From contig OZ038527.1 of assembly GCA_964036665.1 (NCBI GenBank), positions 4,588,001-4,652,000 on the forward strand: a stretch of DNA of 64,000 bases. The letters are read 5' to 3'. This stretch comes from Gordius sp. MW1. Its lineage: Eukaryota; Nematomorpha; Gordioida; Gordea; Gordiidae. The notes under the pieces were generated by a model. It made no database searches, was not told the DNA's origin, and worked only from the letters and a program-made list of their open reading frames with translations. Every line of letters begins with the position of its first letter. Positions within the stretch are counted from its first letter, which is position 1. The position numbers and the translations under genes are program-made. Shown one piece after another: positions 13,061-23,900 of the stretch.

Positions 13061-13362
13061 GGGCTCCGACGTGGAAGGACCGCCCTACCTACAGCCTTAA
13101 GGTCCCCGTCCTCCAGGACCCTCGTTTTTGACGTGCCCCTTTCACAATTATTTGCCTCAGTATCCCTATAATAATTTTCCCTGTACCCATCCATCCTCAC
13201 ATTATTATAATTGCTCATCCTTTTGTCCCGAGGGCCATAATCCCTTCTACGGTTTCGCCTAGGGGCCACCACACGCAAAACATTTCAAATTTCCTCTCAC
13301 CATATTTATTCGACCACCCCTCTGCCACATCATATACTTCACCTACTCTCCTCTTTTTCTCC

Positions 13363-13415
13363 TCCACTCCCGCCCCCTTCATGTGTGCATGGATAGATAT
13401 GGGGGCGGGAGTGGA
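13363..13415. repeat. Perfect 15-bp inverted repeat, 23-bp loop
   Basis: TCCACTCCCGCCCCC at 13363-13377 pairs exactly with GGGGGCGGGAGTGGA at 13401-13415. It sits just upstream (in minus-strand sense) of the Gypsy relic, followed by a GAGAGAGAGA run. Its role is unknown; it may be a chance product of a pyrimidine-rich untranslated region. Confidence 0.7.
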
Positions 13416-14100
13416 AGAGATGGTAAAAGGGAGAGAGAGATCTGTTAGTAAACAGCGCGTGTGTAGTATGAACTCCGTTTTCCAGACATAGTGGGACGAA
13501 TTTTGATAAGGAGAAGGGGTTTACGCAAACGCGTATAAATTTGAGTATAAGGGAGATATAAAACTACATATAAAATGCACTTATAGATGAAACTTTAATC
13601 TACATGAATATATCACTATTTTTTCGCTAAATATTAAAAATGCCGTGGCAATATCCTCAAAAAGGCTTAAAAGGGAATTTTTGGCACTTTCAACCTCGTA
13701 TATCTAAAAAACTGGTAATCCTAGGAAAAACTAAAAATAAATTATTTTTCAGCGCAAAATTCTCTATCAGAATTATTGGTCGGATTGGGGGATATGATCA
13801 CAAAGTTAAAATTTGTAGAGCTGTGTAATTGAGAAACTGTCTAAATTTCCCTGCAAATTAATAATGATCTTTGCTTACCTATACTTTGTCTGACCTTGGC
13901 CATAGGCCAGAATTCTCGTTAATTGTTCTTTATTTTTGCTTCTTATTTTGGTTTATAAATTTCTTTTGGCAACTTGTCTAGGTTGTTGCTTTATAACGGA
14001 TAATATATTAGTCGGTGCAAATTAAATTTATAAATGAGCGCCGTTTTTCAACGCTCAAAAGAGAAAATGGTTGTTTGAGTAAAATAATGTATTAGACAAT

Positions 14101-14240
14101 ACGCCCTTCGGGCGTAACTAGGGGCTTCGCCCCCAGACCCCCTTGGGGGCTTCGCCCCCAAACCCCCTGCTGCCCCAGTCCCCCGTTGGGGGCTCTGCCC
14201 CCAAACCCCCATCTCCTGGGGGCTCCACCCCAGACCCCCG
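14101..14240. repeat. GGGGGCTTCGCCCCC hairpin array
   Basis: Starts with the palindrome ACGCCCTTCGGGCGT and continues as repeated GGGGGCTTCGCCCCC or GGGGGCTCTGCCCCC hairpins separated by A(G/A)ACCCCC. The same hairpin family recurs at 55840-55935 inside a hAT element. Overlapping open frames in both strands are by-products of the stop-poor composition. Confidence 0.7.
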
Positions 14241-14447
14241 GGGAAGGGCGCCACGCCCCCACACGGCCCTTGTGGGAAGGGGGAGAAGGGAAGGGGGGAC
14301 GACTCATTTACTCCGTATAAATTTAGCATATTTGCTATGCAATTTATGAGCGAGAAAGGTGGGAAGGGGCCAGAATGCCTATAGGGGGTATTAAATGCAA
14401 AATTATTAGTTAATTATTTATACAAATTTTCCATTTAATTAAAAAAA

Positions 14448-14520
14448 AATGCCCTCTCCGGGATTCGAACTTACATCAGTAGAGGCATAAGCCTTTGTAG
14501 GGGCACAGGGTCCATATCAG
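14448..14520 (-). other. tRNA-like 3' segment (B-box-like), two nearby copies
   Basis: The plus strand reads CTCTCCGGGATTCGAAC here. The minus strand therefore reads GTTCGAATCCCGG, which resembles the T arm of a tRNA. Relatives are at 14636-14655, 16005-16030, 17690-17712 and 18085-18105, most ending in a T run on the minus strand as a pol III terminator would. No cloverleaf with D and anticodon arms could be built, so these are called tRNA-derived (SINE-like) pieces, not tRNA genes. Confidence 0.4.
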
Positions 14521-15594
14521 TAGAGGCATAGGGTAATTATTAATGTTAACTAATTCAAAAACGAAAAAAAATTTCAATTTATTTGGCCAATATGGTATTA
14601 ACAAGAACATAATATTAATTTAATTTAAAAAAAATCGTCCTCTCCCGGGATTGAACTCGTACCTACAGGTCTGGAAACTGGTGTAAATACATTGGAGGGT
14701 AACGGACGGACGGACAACGGACGGACAACAAAAAACGAGCCCATAAATTGCATAGCAATTAATAAACAAATTTAATAAAATTTGGGATAACAACATAAAT
14801 ATATATGACAAAATAGTTGAGGAATGCAAGATAAAATTACTTTTAAATAAGTCTAGTATAAAAAACATAAATATCAAGTAGTCTTGATGTTTCTGATGAT
14901 AACAGATAAAAATGCCAAATTTGTTAGCAATTAATAAATGAAAAAATAGCAATGAATAAACAATTAATAATTTGTATAGCAATTAAAAATAAATAAAATT
15001 TAAAAGCTTACTCTTGGTTAAGGTATAATTACAAAAAATAGTAGAATATTCCTAACAAAAAATAAATTACTTATAACATATGAAAGAGAAAAGAAAATAA
15101 AAATATCAAGTAGTCTTGATGTTTCTGATGATAACAGATGAAAATGCCAAAATTGATAGCAATTAATACTCGGGCCTTCGGCCCTCGTGGGAAGGGGGAG
15201 AAGGGAAGAGGGGAAGGGAAGGGGGGACGACTCATCTGTACTTCGTATAAATGTATCATATTTGCTATGCAATTTATGGGCGAGAAAGGTGGGAAGGGGA
15301 GGGGCGAGAATGCCTATAGGGGGGTATTAAATGCCTAATGATTAATTAATTATTTATACAAATTTTCCATTATAGGCAAAATGTAATATAGGCAAAATGT
15401 AATATTGGCAAGGGTTAGGGTTAGATTTAGTGTTTGCATCTAGTTGCGTATTACATTAGTTTTTATGGCCTTTAGTGATTATGGGTCTAACAAACATTAT
15501 ATTATAAAACAACACAATGTTAAGAATTTGCAGAATTGTTGGGAGAAATTTTTTGTTGAGTTTGAACAATTTTTAATTAAAAAAATCAAAAATT

Positions 15595-15960
15595 TGGCCA
15601 ATGGTCACTTTTTCTCTATTGGTCAGTACCAACAGATACTCTATAAGTCAATGATAGCCAAAAAAACGGAAAAAAATATTTTGATGCTCACTTTGGCCAA
15701 TGGTCATTTTTTTCCATTGGTCAGCAGCCAGCACACGGTAAAAGTGAATATTCATAAGAGTAAAAAAAACGAAAAAAAAATTTTCGAATCACATTTTGGC
15801 CAATGGTCATTTTTTTCCATTGGTCAGCAGCCAGGACACGGTAAAAGTGGATATAAATTTATAATAGTCAAAAAAAAACAAAAAAAAAGTTTTCGAATTA
15901 CATTTTGGCCAATGGTCATTTTATTCCATTGGTCAGCAGCCAGCGGACGGCCAAAAATTC
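15595..15960. repeat. Minisatellite, about 95-108-bp unit with CCAATGG/CCATTGG hairpin
   Basis: Four units start near 15597, 15693, 15797 and 15905. Each has GGCCAATGGTCA, a T run, CCATTGGTCAG, a variable CAGCCAGCGGACGG part, and an A-rich spacer with ACGAAAAAAAA. The CCAATGG...CCATTGG pair folds into a hairpin in every unit. The 202-codon open frame across it exists only because of the repeat. Confidence 0.8.
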
Positions 15961-16021
15961 TTACTACCAATGATAGTAACAAGAACAATCATAAGAGTCA
16001 AAAAAACTCCGGGATTCTAAC

Positions 16022-16200
16022 CCCAAAACTAGTTAAATTGCATAGCAATTAAAAAGTAAACAACTTTTATTTATAATTATTATATAACTAGTTAAATTGC
16101 ATAGCATTAAAAGTAAACAACTTTTATTTATGTTTATTATATAACTAGTTAAATTGCATAGCAATTAAAAGTAAACAACTTTTATTGATTTATTATATAA
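16022..16200. repeat. Three tandem copies of a 57-60-bp unit
   Basis: Three consecutive units each begin AACTAGTTAAATTGCATAGC and end in TTTATTATAT-type sequence around AGTAAACAACTTTTATT. They differ by small indels. Confidence 0.8.
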
Positions 16201-16223
16201 TAGATAATTTAACAAATCTAATA

Positions 16224-16352
16224 TATAACACACCGAGGGAGATAGAGATGAGGGGTGGGACACCTCTTATGCATTAATTTAAAAAATAACACAGCGAGGG
16301 AGATAGAGATGAGGGGTGGGGCACCTCTTTCTCATGCATTAATTTAAAAAAG
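16224..16352. repeat. Tandem duplication, about 64-bp unit
   Basis: Two units read ATAACACA(C/G)CGAGGGAGAT, then AGAGATGAGGGGTGGG, CACCTCTT and TGCATTAATTTAAAAAA. They are almost identical, so the duplication is recent. Confidence 0.8.
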
Positions 16353-16879
16353 CGATAACCTAATATACTCAATGCAAATAGATAGGGTAACGGACGGACA
16401 ACGGACGGACGGACACCAAAAAACGAGCCCATAAATTGCATAGCAATTAAAATGAAAATAATAGCTTGATAAATAGTATATAGTAATTAAAATAAAATTA
16501 AAAAACTACCTTTTTGTTAATGTGTAAACAGAAAAAATAATATGATAGGCCTTTCTGATGATTACAGATGAAAAATACCAAAATTGATAGCAATTAATAA
16601 GAACTGGATAATAAAATTCAGATTTGTACCTAACAAAAAATTAAAAATAATTGTAAATTACTTAAAACATATGAAAGTGTTAAGATAAGAGTATAGTGTA
16701 ATGCAGTAACTAATAAATGAAAATAATAAAATTAAGGTTAATGGATGAAAAATACTAAAATTGATAGCAATTTATAAATGAAAATAATAGCAATGAATTT
16801 GAATTTAAAAACTTACTTTTGGTATGGTGAATTGGATAATAAAATTCAGATTTGTGCCTTACAAAAAATTAAAAATGGC

Positions 16880-17046
16880 TAATATGGATTTATATATGTA
16901 CGTCATGTGGCTAGTCACGTGCTTAGAAAGGCTTTTTTTAATACAATAAAATATTAAAAATATTAGGCGTATGTATGTACGTATTGTGGGTAGTCACGTG
17001 CTTAGAAAGGCTTTTTTTAATACAATAAAATATTTAAAACACTAGG
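16880..17046. repeat. Tandem duplication, about 80-bp unit
   Basis: Two units share GTAGTCACGTGCTTAGAAAG (CTAGTC in the first) followed by GCTTTTTTTAATACAATAAA. The second differs at a few sites. Confidence 0.75.
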
Positions 17047-17108
17047 CAAAAATAATTATAAATAGAGAGTAATGAAAAGAAAATTGAATTAAATGGGCTT
17101 GCGACGAA

Positions 17109-17222
17109 ACAAGCAGCGACATGCAATAGCTCCGCTATTGCCTGTTACGACCGCGCATCACAAATCACAATGAGCAGCGATATGCAATAGCTCCGCTATT
17201 GCCTGTTACGACCGCGCATCTA
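17109..17222. repeat. Tandem pair with GCAATAG...CTATTGC hairpin
   Basis: Two units, about 60 bp apart, each read AGCAGCGA(C/T)ATGCAATAG, CTCCGCTATTGC and CTGTTACGACCGCGCATC. The centre is a 7-bp stem hairpin. Confidence 0.8.
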
Positions 17223-17264
17223 AAAATGTCACAGGTATCATAAGGATATCTCAAAAATTTACAT

Positions 17265-17610
17265 GTGCTACATTGTTCCATTGGTCAGTACTAAGAGATG
17301 AATTAATACATACGAGTCAAAAAAAAAGAAAAAAAAATTGCTTCACACTTTGGCCAATGGTCATTTTTTCCATTGGTCAGTACCAACAGATGGTCTATAA
17401 ATCGATGTTAGCCAAAAAAACGAAAAAAAATTTCGATTCACATTTTGGCCAATGGTCATTTTTTTCCATTGGTCAGCAGCCAGGACACGGTAAAAGTGGA
17501 TATAAATTCATAAGAGTCAAAAAAAACGAAAAAAAAATTTTCGAATCACATTTTGGCCAATGGTCATTTTTTCCATTGGTCAGCAGCCAACGGGCGGCCC
17601 AAAAGCCATA
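17265..17610. repeat. Second array of the CCAATGG/CCATTGG minisatellite
   Basis: Units start near 17352, 17446 and 17553, with a half unit at 17275. They have the same layout as 15595-15960, so both arrays derive from one unit. Single units recur near 17855 and 17982. Confidence 0.8.
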
Positions 17611-17849
17611 TTATCAATGGTATTAACAAGAACAATCATTTAACAAGAACAATATATTAATTTAAACAAAAAAAATAAAAAAAAAATTGGCCTCTGCGGG
17701 ATTCGAACCCACATCAGGAGAGGCATAGGCTTTTGTATGGGGGGGGGCACAGGGACCCATATCAGTAGAGGCATAGGCTCTGCTAGGGGAGGGCATAGGG
17801 TAATTGTCAATGTTACCAAAAAAAAACAAAAAAAATAATTTCGATTCAC

Positions 17850-18060
17850 ATTTTGTCCAATGGTCATTTTTTCCATCGGTCAGCAGCCAGCGGACGGCCA
17901 AAAAGTCATAATAGCAATGGTAGTAACAGGAACAATCATAATAGTCTAAAAAAAAACGAAAAAATAAAATTGGATTCACATTTTGGCCAATGGTCATTTT
18001 TTTCATTGGTCAGCACCCAACGGACGGCCAAAAAGTCTTATTGTCAATGGTAGTAAGAAG
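17850..18060. repeat. Third array of the same minisatellite
   Basis: Two units (near 17855 and 17982), each followed by CAGCGGACGGCCAAAAAGTC or a close variant. It ends close to another tRNA-like GGGATTCGAACCC segment at 18088. Confidence 0.75.
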
Positions 18061-18240
18061 AACAATCATAAGAGTCAAAAAAACTATGGGATTCGAACCC
18101 AAAAAGTAGTTAAATTAACAAAAATTAAAAGTAAACAAAACAAGACATTCGGTGCAAGACATTCGGTGCGTGACACGAACAGCGTGACAAACAAAATGGA
18201 AAGTGAGCCCATAAATTGCATAGCAATTAATAATAATCAA

Positions 18241-20923
18241 TATATATTTGACATTATTCACATAGTTTTGCAAATTGTAGATTTACTATCGCTGAGCATT
18301 AATTTCATCTTTTTTACATATAAAACCTGAGTTGCTTAAATTTTCTAAAAAAATTAAGTTTCCTAAATCATTATTAATTTTATTTATATTTGGAAATTTT
18401 ACAAATTATATTTGAAAATTTTTTTTTAACACAATTATCATTAACGGACAATAAAACAATGAAAACATGCTTAAAAATAAAGTAAAAGAATATTTGTTAA
18501 CACGCATAACTTGGAAAAATATGTTAAAACATATTTTTACCTTTATTAAAATATCGATTATGGAGAGCAAGTGGGGAGAAGGAAAGTCATTAAAGTTTAT
18601 TACAATGCAAATATGAAACAAATGTTTTTTTTTATTATTTTATTAACAGATTAAGTAGATACCTCAAAACTTAAAATAATTCAAATAAAACACAAATTTG
18701 AACAATCATGCAATTTATAAAGTAGAATAGAAATTTATTTTAATTTTTAAAAATTATTAGCTTAAAAGGGGTTGATTAAATGACCCCACCTACCCCCGCC
18801 GCAAATTTTAGCAAAACACAAATTTACTGCATTACAAATTTTAATAAGGTGAAGTTTAATGGTTTCTCACTTTTATACGTAAATCGATTTTGTTAAACAA
18901 AAATTTCCTTGGAATGATGAATAATTAGTAAAAAATAAAAGCGCATTAAATCTTTCTATTTAAAATGACGAGGATTAATTAACTTAATTTCTAATCATAA
19001 TAATATTATGTTTAGAAACCATTCAAATTAATAGTTATTAATGAATTTAAACCAGAATTGCAAATCGGGTGTAAAAACATTATAAATAATTTAAAAATTT
19101 ACATACAATGTCAAAATTAAAAAAATATTTTATAGTCACTTTTAAATTAACGCACCATAAGAAAACCGACGCGACCTAAGATAGGTTCGGAATTGAGGTA
19201 GCTCTACTCGTTAACCCAAAAGCCATTTAAATTTTTTTATACTTCATTATTATTTAAAAAGAATATAACATGCGTAACATTTATCTTTTAAAACACAGCC
19301 TCTTTTAGATGTTTAGATTTATAATCATTTTTTGCTCAAAGATTCATATTTTTCACTCAAATAAATTATGCTAAACACATATTTTTTATAATATAAAAGA
19401 TAATCAACTAATTAATTCAAAGAGTAAATTTATTTTAAAATTGTTTAATTTTGAAAGCTAGGGCTGTATTGAATATTTTTGTAAATGATTTCATTGCTAT
19501 AGTATAGAACTATAAATTTTCTACTAGTAGTAATTATAATTTTCATCCATAATGGTAACTTAATCTTGTACAGTTTTAATTTTTGGACTTTATTTTTTTC
19601 AAAAATAACGCTTTAATCTAGATGTAACTCGAGAAAAGGCTCGGGTCGGCCCACAAATAAATTTTCTCATGCTTGAACGATACAAAATTACAAACATTGG
19701 CCTCGGGCCTCGGGTCGGGCGATTGAAAGCCGATTTCTCTATATTTGCAAAGCGAGTACTTGATTTTATTCTAAGCATCTATTTAGAGAATGCCAACCTA
19801 GACCAACATACATAGGTATTAATTGCTACCGAGTTATAACAGAATAAAGGAATAAATTTATGATAATGATTAGAGTCAAAAGGATGTCGAAATTATTGTT
19901 AGAACAGATACACGACAAACACTTCAAAGCATTTGAGATTATTTTTGTTTGAAGCTATCATTGAACTGCTATTTAAACGATTTATTAACGGCAATATGAA
20001 ACTTAATGAACATAATTTGAAAAATTTATTTAACATATTATAATTAAATTTACATTATCAGATATATTCCCGATAATAAATCTTTAAAAAAAGCTCTTTA
20101 CAAGGGCCAAATTCTTAACATAGAACTGTATTGCAAGTATTTGGAAAATTATTTAGCAGTAATGATGTAAAGTTTTCACAAATAAATAAAAACTTTTAAG
20201 GTCTGATTCCATTATGTTACATTTCCGTAACCTACCACTCTCAGAAAATTTCCAAAACTATCCAAAATTGGCATCTCCAAATCACTATACATTTAATTCT
20301 TTTGATTTATAATTTTATATTTATCACTGGTCAAGAAATAATGGACCTATAAAATCGATCGGCATACTGTTTGCAGATTTTGATAAAGTTTTTTACGGTG
20401 TACCAGTATATATTTAGATTATTCCCTATACGTCAAGTTTTTGAAATATTTACTAACAAGGTTGCTAAAAACAGAGATTTTGGTGTTTTTCAAACGTCAA
20501 TAACTTGCAAATTTATAGGTAAATTTTAGTTTAATAAATTTGGTTTATAAATAATTAAACAGTAAAAATTTTAACCCCCCTCCAATTTTTTTTTAATTCT
20601 GCGCACGCCCCTCCGACAATCATTTGAGTGTAAAATACGATTTAATCAAAGACCTTGACATCTAAAATTTAATCGTTGTTTCGATCTAAACCTATCCGAT
20701 TTATTTGCTAGTTGACTATCATAGGCTATTTAACTAGGTGCGCTAGGTAAACAACATACCTTGCTGATGTGTTCAATCTATTATAGAAGCCATACCGAAC
20801 AACAATTTTTGCTCATCTAAATTTTCATTTTATCCTATATATTTTACCATCCAATTTCGCAAAAATTTTATAAAATTTAATTCCTACATTGTTGAAACGA
20901 CAAAATTTTTATCCATTCCTTAA
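18241..20923. other. AT-rich intergenic flank upstream of gene 2
   Basis: No gene, RNA gene or mobile element with clear ends was seen. A decayed GGCTCGGGTCGGCCC-type fragment lies near 19638-19730. The promoter of gene 2 should lie in the last few hundred bases, but no TATA box or initiator can be called with confidence. Confidence 0.4.
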
Positions 20924-23900
20924 ATGAAGAAAAATAAATCGAAAAATAGTGCAAAATTTATCGTAATTTGGACGTCGCTGGTATGGGTTATAGTAGACGT
21001 GTTTTTACTCATGTTTTTTGTCGATTTAAATACGAAATGTTTTCAATATCGCCACTGGATATCATCCAACCAAAGTTATTCTTCCGATTTACCCGTCCCC
21101 GAATCGATGCTTGGATTCATGGAACAATCGAAAAAGAGTCTTTTATTCCCCGCTCCACCTAAACCCATCGCAGATAATTCGGTGAAATTACAAAGTACAA
21201 TTTTACTTTTACTTTTTAAATCCTTTTGCTGCATCAATTTTTTAGAAATTAATTCCAAAGATATACTTATATGATATCTAATTTATATCTTTTTTGGGAA
21301 TCAAGACAAATTTTATTATCTTAAACCTCATATCAAAATTGCCATTTATCTTGGAAAAATTTGAAATTTGTTGTCTCTAAATAAGATAGGTTTAAATTAT
21401 TTAATCTTATCACATTTTTACAAAATACGCTCCTTAGATGGTTATACATAATTTCTGCTCTTGGTGGTCATTAAAAATATTTTCCCTCTTATTTCTTTTG
21501 ATCGATTATTTTGTCTCTAACTATTGGTTGAAAATTTAGCAACTAATTTGCACTCATAAAAGGCTTCGAAAGTACGCTAAAAATCGTTAAAAATTATTTT
21601 TTAAGGTATTTGAACTTATAGTTGTTTTTTTGTTGCATACCAATAATTTATAAACACTTCACTTTTTTGTTCTAATAAATAAGCGCCTTGCCACTTAAAA
21701 ATATAGAATTATATACATATTAAGAATTAAATAGGCCCATGGGCGTAGCCAAGGGGGGGCAGGGAGGGGCGGCTGCCCCCCTCTAAATCTAAAAAATTGT
21801 TGAAATTCATTAAAATTATGGCTAAAATTTCAAAAAAAGTTCATTTTGCCCCTCCCTAAACATCCCTAAATCATTATTGACCCCCTCTAATTCCAAAGCT
21901 GGCTACGCCCATGAATAAGCCCCTAATGGAAATTATGTTCGTCTAATTTCATGAATATAAATATTAAGGATTATCTGGAATTATTTTGTAAAAAACACGG
22001 AAATTAAGTGTTGTTTAGCCTTTGGAAATTTTCGATTTAATATCGCAAACGTTACTAAAATTTAAGCTAGAAAAAAGTAGGTAATAATTTTATTACTTGT
22101 CAGGCGTGAATTTAATGTAAAGTCAGGAAGCACAGCGATTTCAAAGTCCAATAGCCTAATAAAATTATTTTATTTCTCCTGCTTGGACTGCCTTTTGGGA
22201 CGAGGAGCAAAAAATATGAAATTTATTTAATAACTTTTACGGCAAAAGTCAGCACCGGTAGTGAAATGGACGCTTAGCGTTATAATTTATAGCGTGAGGA
22301 AAATGTTTTTATTTAAACAAGAACGACCAAATGGTTCTATGCTACGTTAATTAATATCTAATTCCATCTGCAAAAATTTTATGGCGTGTTGAAATTGAAC
22401 CAGGAGCCTATAAGATTATACATTTTTCATGTCTCTTAAATAAAATTTAGCGCCAAATCTTGCACATTTAAAAATTTTGTTTTCGTTTTTATTAATGTAC
22501 AACATTCAAAATTTGTTAAGATATTTTTTTGACACCATTATTAAAGTTTATTTAATTATTTTGCATTAAAAATTAAGAATTGAAAAAATTCAGTAAACAT
22601 TCCCTAAAACCAAGGGAATTTTATTTACAATTTTAAAATGCGCGATTAATATAAAAAGGCAAAAGTATATATGTCTATATTTTTTTTCTATTTTGGCTGT
22701 TGCATTTTAGGTCATAATATTATTTAATAATTGAGTCCGTTCTACATTGGATATTGAAATAATTACCAGCACATTCAACCTTTGATTAAGGTTTGTTTTA
22801 CTATATGTCACAAAGCTACATAATGTTAAATGTCAATAAAAGTAGTAAAAACAACCTTTTTTATCTTACTAGATTTAGATTTCATGGAATAGCAAAAATA
22901 ATTATATTAAAATTTTTCAAAATAAATTAAATTATAATTGCATCATTTTATCGGCTAAAGTTAAAAAAAATTAAATATTATTATATGCTAGATTCTAATA
23001 GAAATTTTGATTGCACGGCAAAAATTCTATTTATTTCTTACATTTTTGTCAAAAATTTTGTCACAACTGAGAGTTAAGCGCCATAGAAAATCCTTCCTTA
23101 CAAGGCTACTTTTTACTTAAAATTCTCTATCGCCACATTTCAAAAATATATAATTTAAGTTATTTTTGTGTTAACAAATTTTAGAAAATTAAATTTAAGG
23201 CAGCTTTCGGGCGGTTATTTGTTTAGTAGTAATGAATTGAATCAAACTTGCTACTACAAATTCGTATTTTTTTTTTTAATTTCATTATTGAATATACATA
23301 TTACGAACTCCGCCTTGCTATAAAACATGTAAAGGACGACCTTGCTTATACAATAACAATATAATTGAAGCCATGTCTTATATAAAATACCAATGGGAAA
23401 CTATACATAACTTTGACTTTTAACTTCAAAATCTCTAAATTCATGAGTGGAAAAAATAAGGGACATGTCCTGGCTTTTGTTATATTCAAGCTACTTAGAT
23501 CTTGACCAGACCAAATTATATAGTTTTTCTAATGACGTTAATATATGGCAGTACAGCGATCGGTCATCTGAACTATACGCTAAGAAGCGAGCGTCTTGAT
23601 GCAAAATCTACAAAACTTAACTCTAAATCCAGATTTAAACATCATCTGCAAACTGTATAAATTAAACAAAAAATGAACTTTAACTATAGTATTTAACTCT
23701 AATGTTAAATAAATTAGACGTTTAAGGGCTTGTCTTAATATCGGATTCAGATTCAAATGGCGCGAATTTATCTTTATCAAATATCCGATTCAATTTCATG
23801 TGTCAAATTCGGTTGTAATTTTTAATATTTTGTTTTTTGATAGTTAAAAACGTTTTTTTGTTTATTTCAACTCTAGCTGTTATGTTATGCGTCTAAAATG

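Larger units (their letters stand above)
11440..13320 (-). mobile_element. Decayed Gypsy-type LTR retrotransposon relic
   Basis: A GC-richer stretch in an AT-rich intergenic region, reading on the minus strand. In order it shows a CxxC zinc-knuckle start (CFACGGP, 13262-13285), a retropepsin-like protease frame (12650-13060) and an integrase C-terminal tail (about 12287-12480). Reverse transcriptase and RNase H, which should lie between the last two, are missing. The part below 12280 probably contains 3' untranslated or LTR sequence, but no matching LTR pair was found, so both borders are guesses. Confidence 0.6.
13900..18240. repeat. Complex repeat block: hairpins, minisatellites and tRNA-like segments
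   Basis: A mosaic of short repeats unlike the flanking DNA. The motif AAATTGCATAGCAATT, itself a hairpin, recurs: after GAGCCCAT on the plus strand near 14735, 16425 and 18205; inverted near 14335 and 15275; and after ACTAGTT near 16030, 16088 and 16147. Runs of ACGGACGGAC precede the 14735 and 16425 copies. Long direct repeats link 14255-14400 with 15170-15345 and 14870-14935 with 15105-15168. The sub-arrays are listed separately. There is no believable protein; long open frames only follow the minisatellites. It could be one or several nested non-autonomous elements of unknown class. Confidence 0.6.

Noticed and set aside
15444-16052. 202-codon open frame, plus strand
   Set aside because: It runs across the 95-108-bp minisatellite and repeats the same peptide wording with each unit; no domain or start context.
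17273-18053. Several open frames with GHFF(S/P)... wording in both strands
   Set aside because: By-products of the second and third minisatellite arrays.
14448-18105. tRNA genes suggested by GGTTCGAATCC boxes
   Set aside because: No D arm, anticodon arm or acceptor pairing could be assembled at any of the five sites; kept only as tRNA-like segments.
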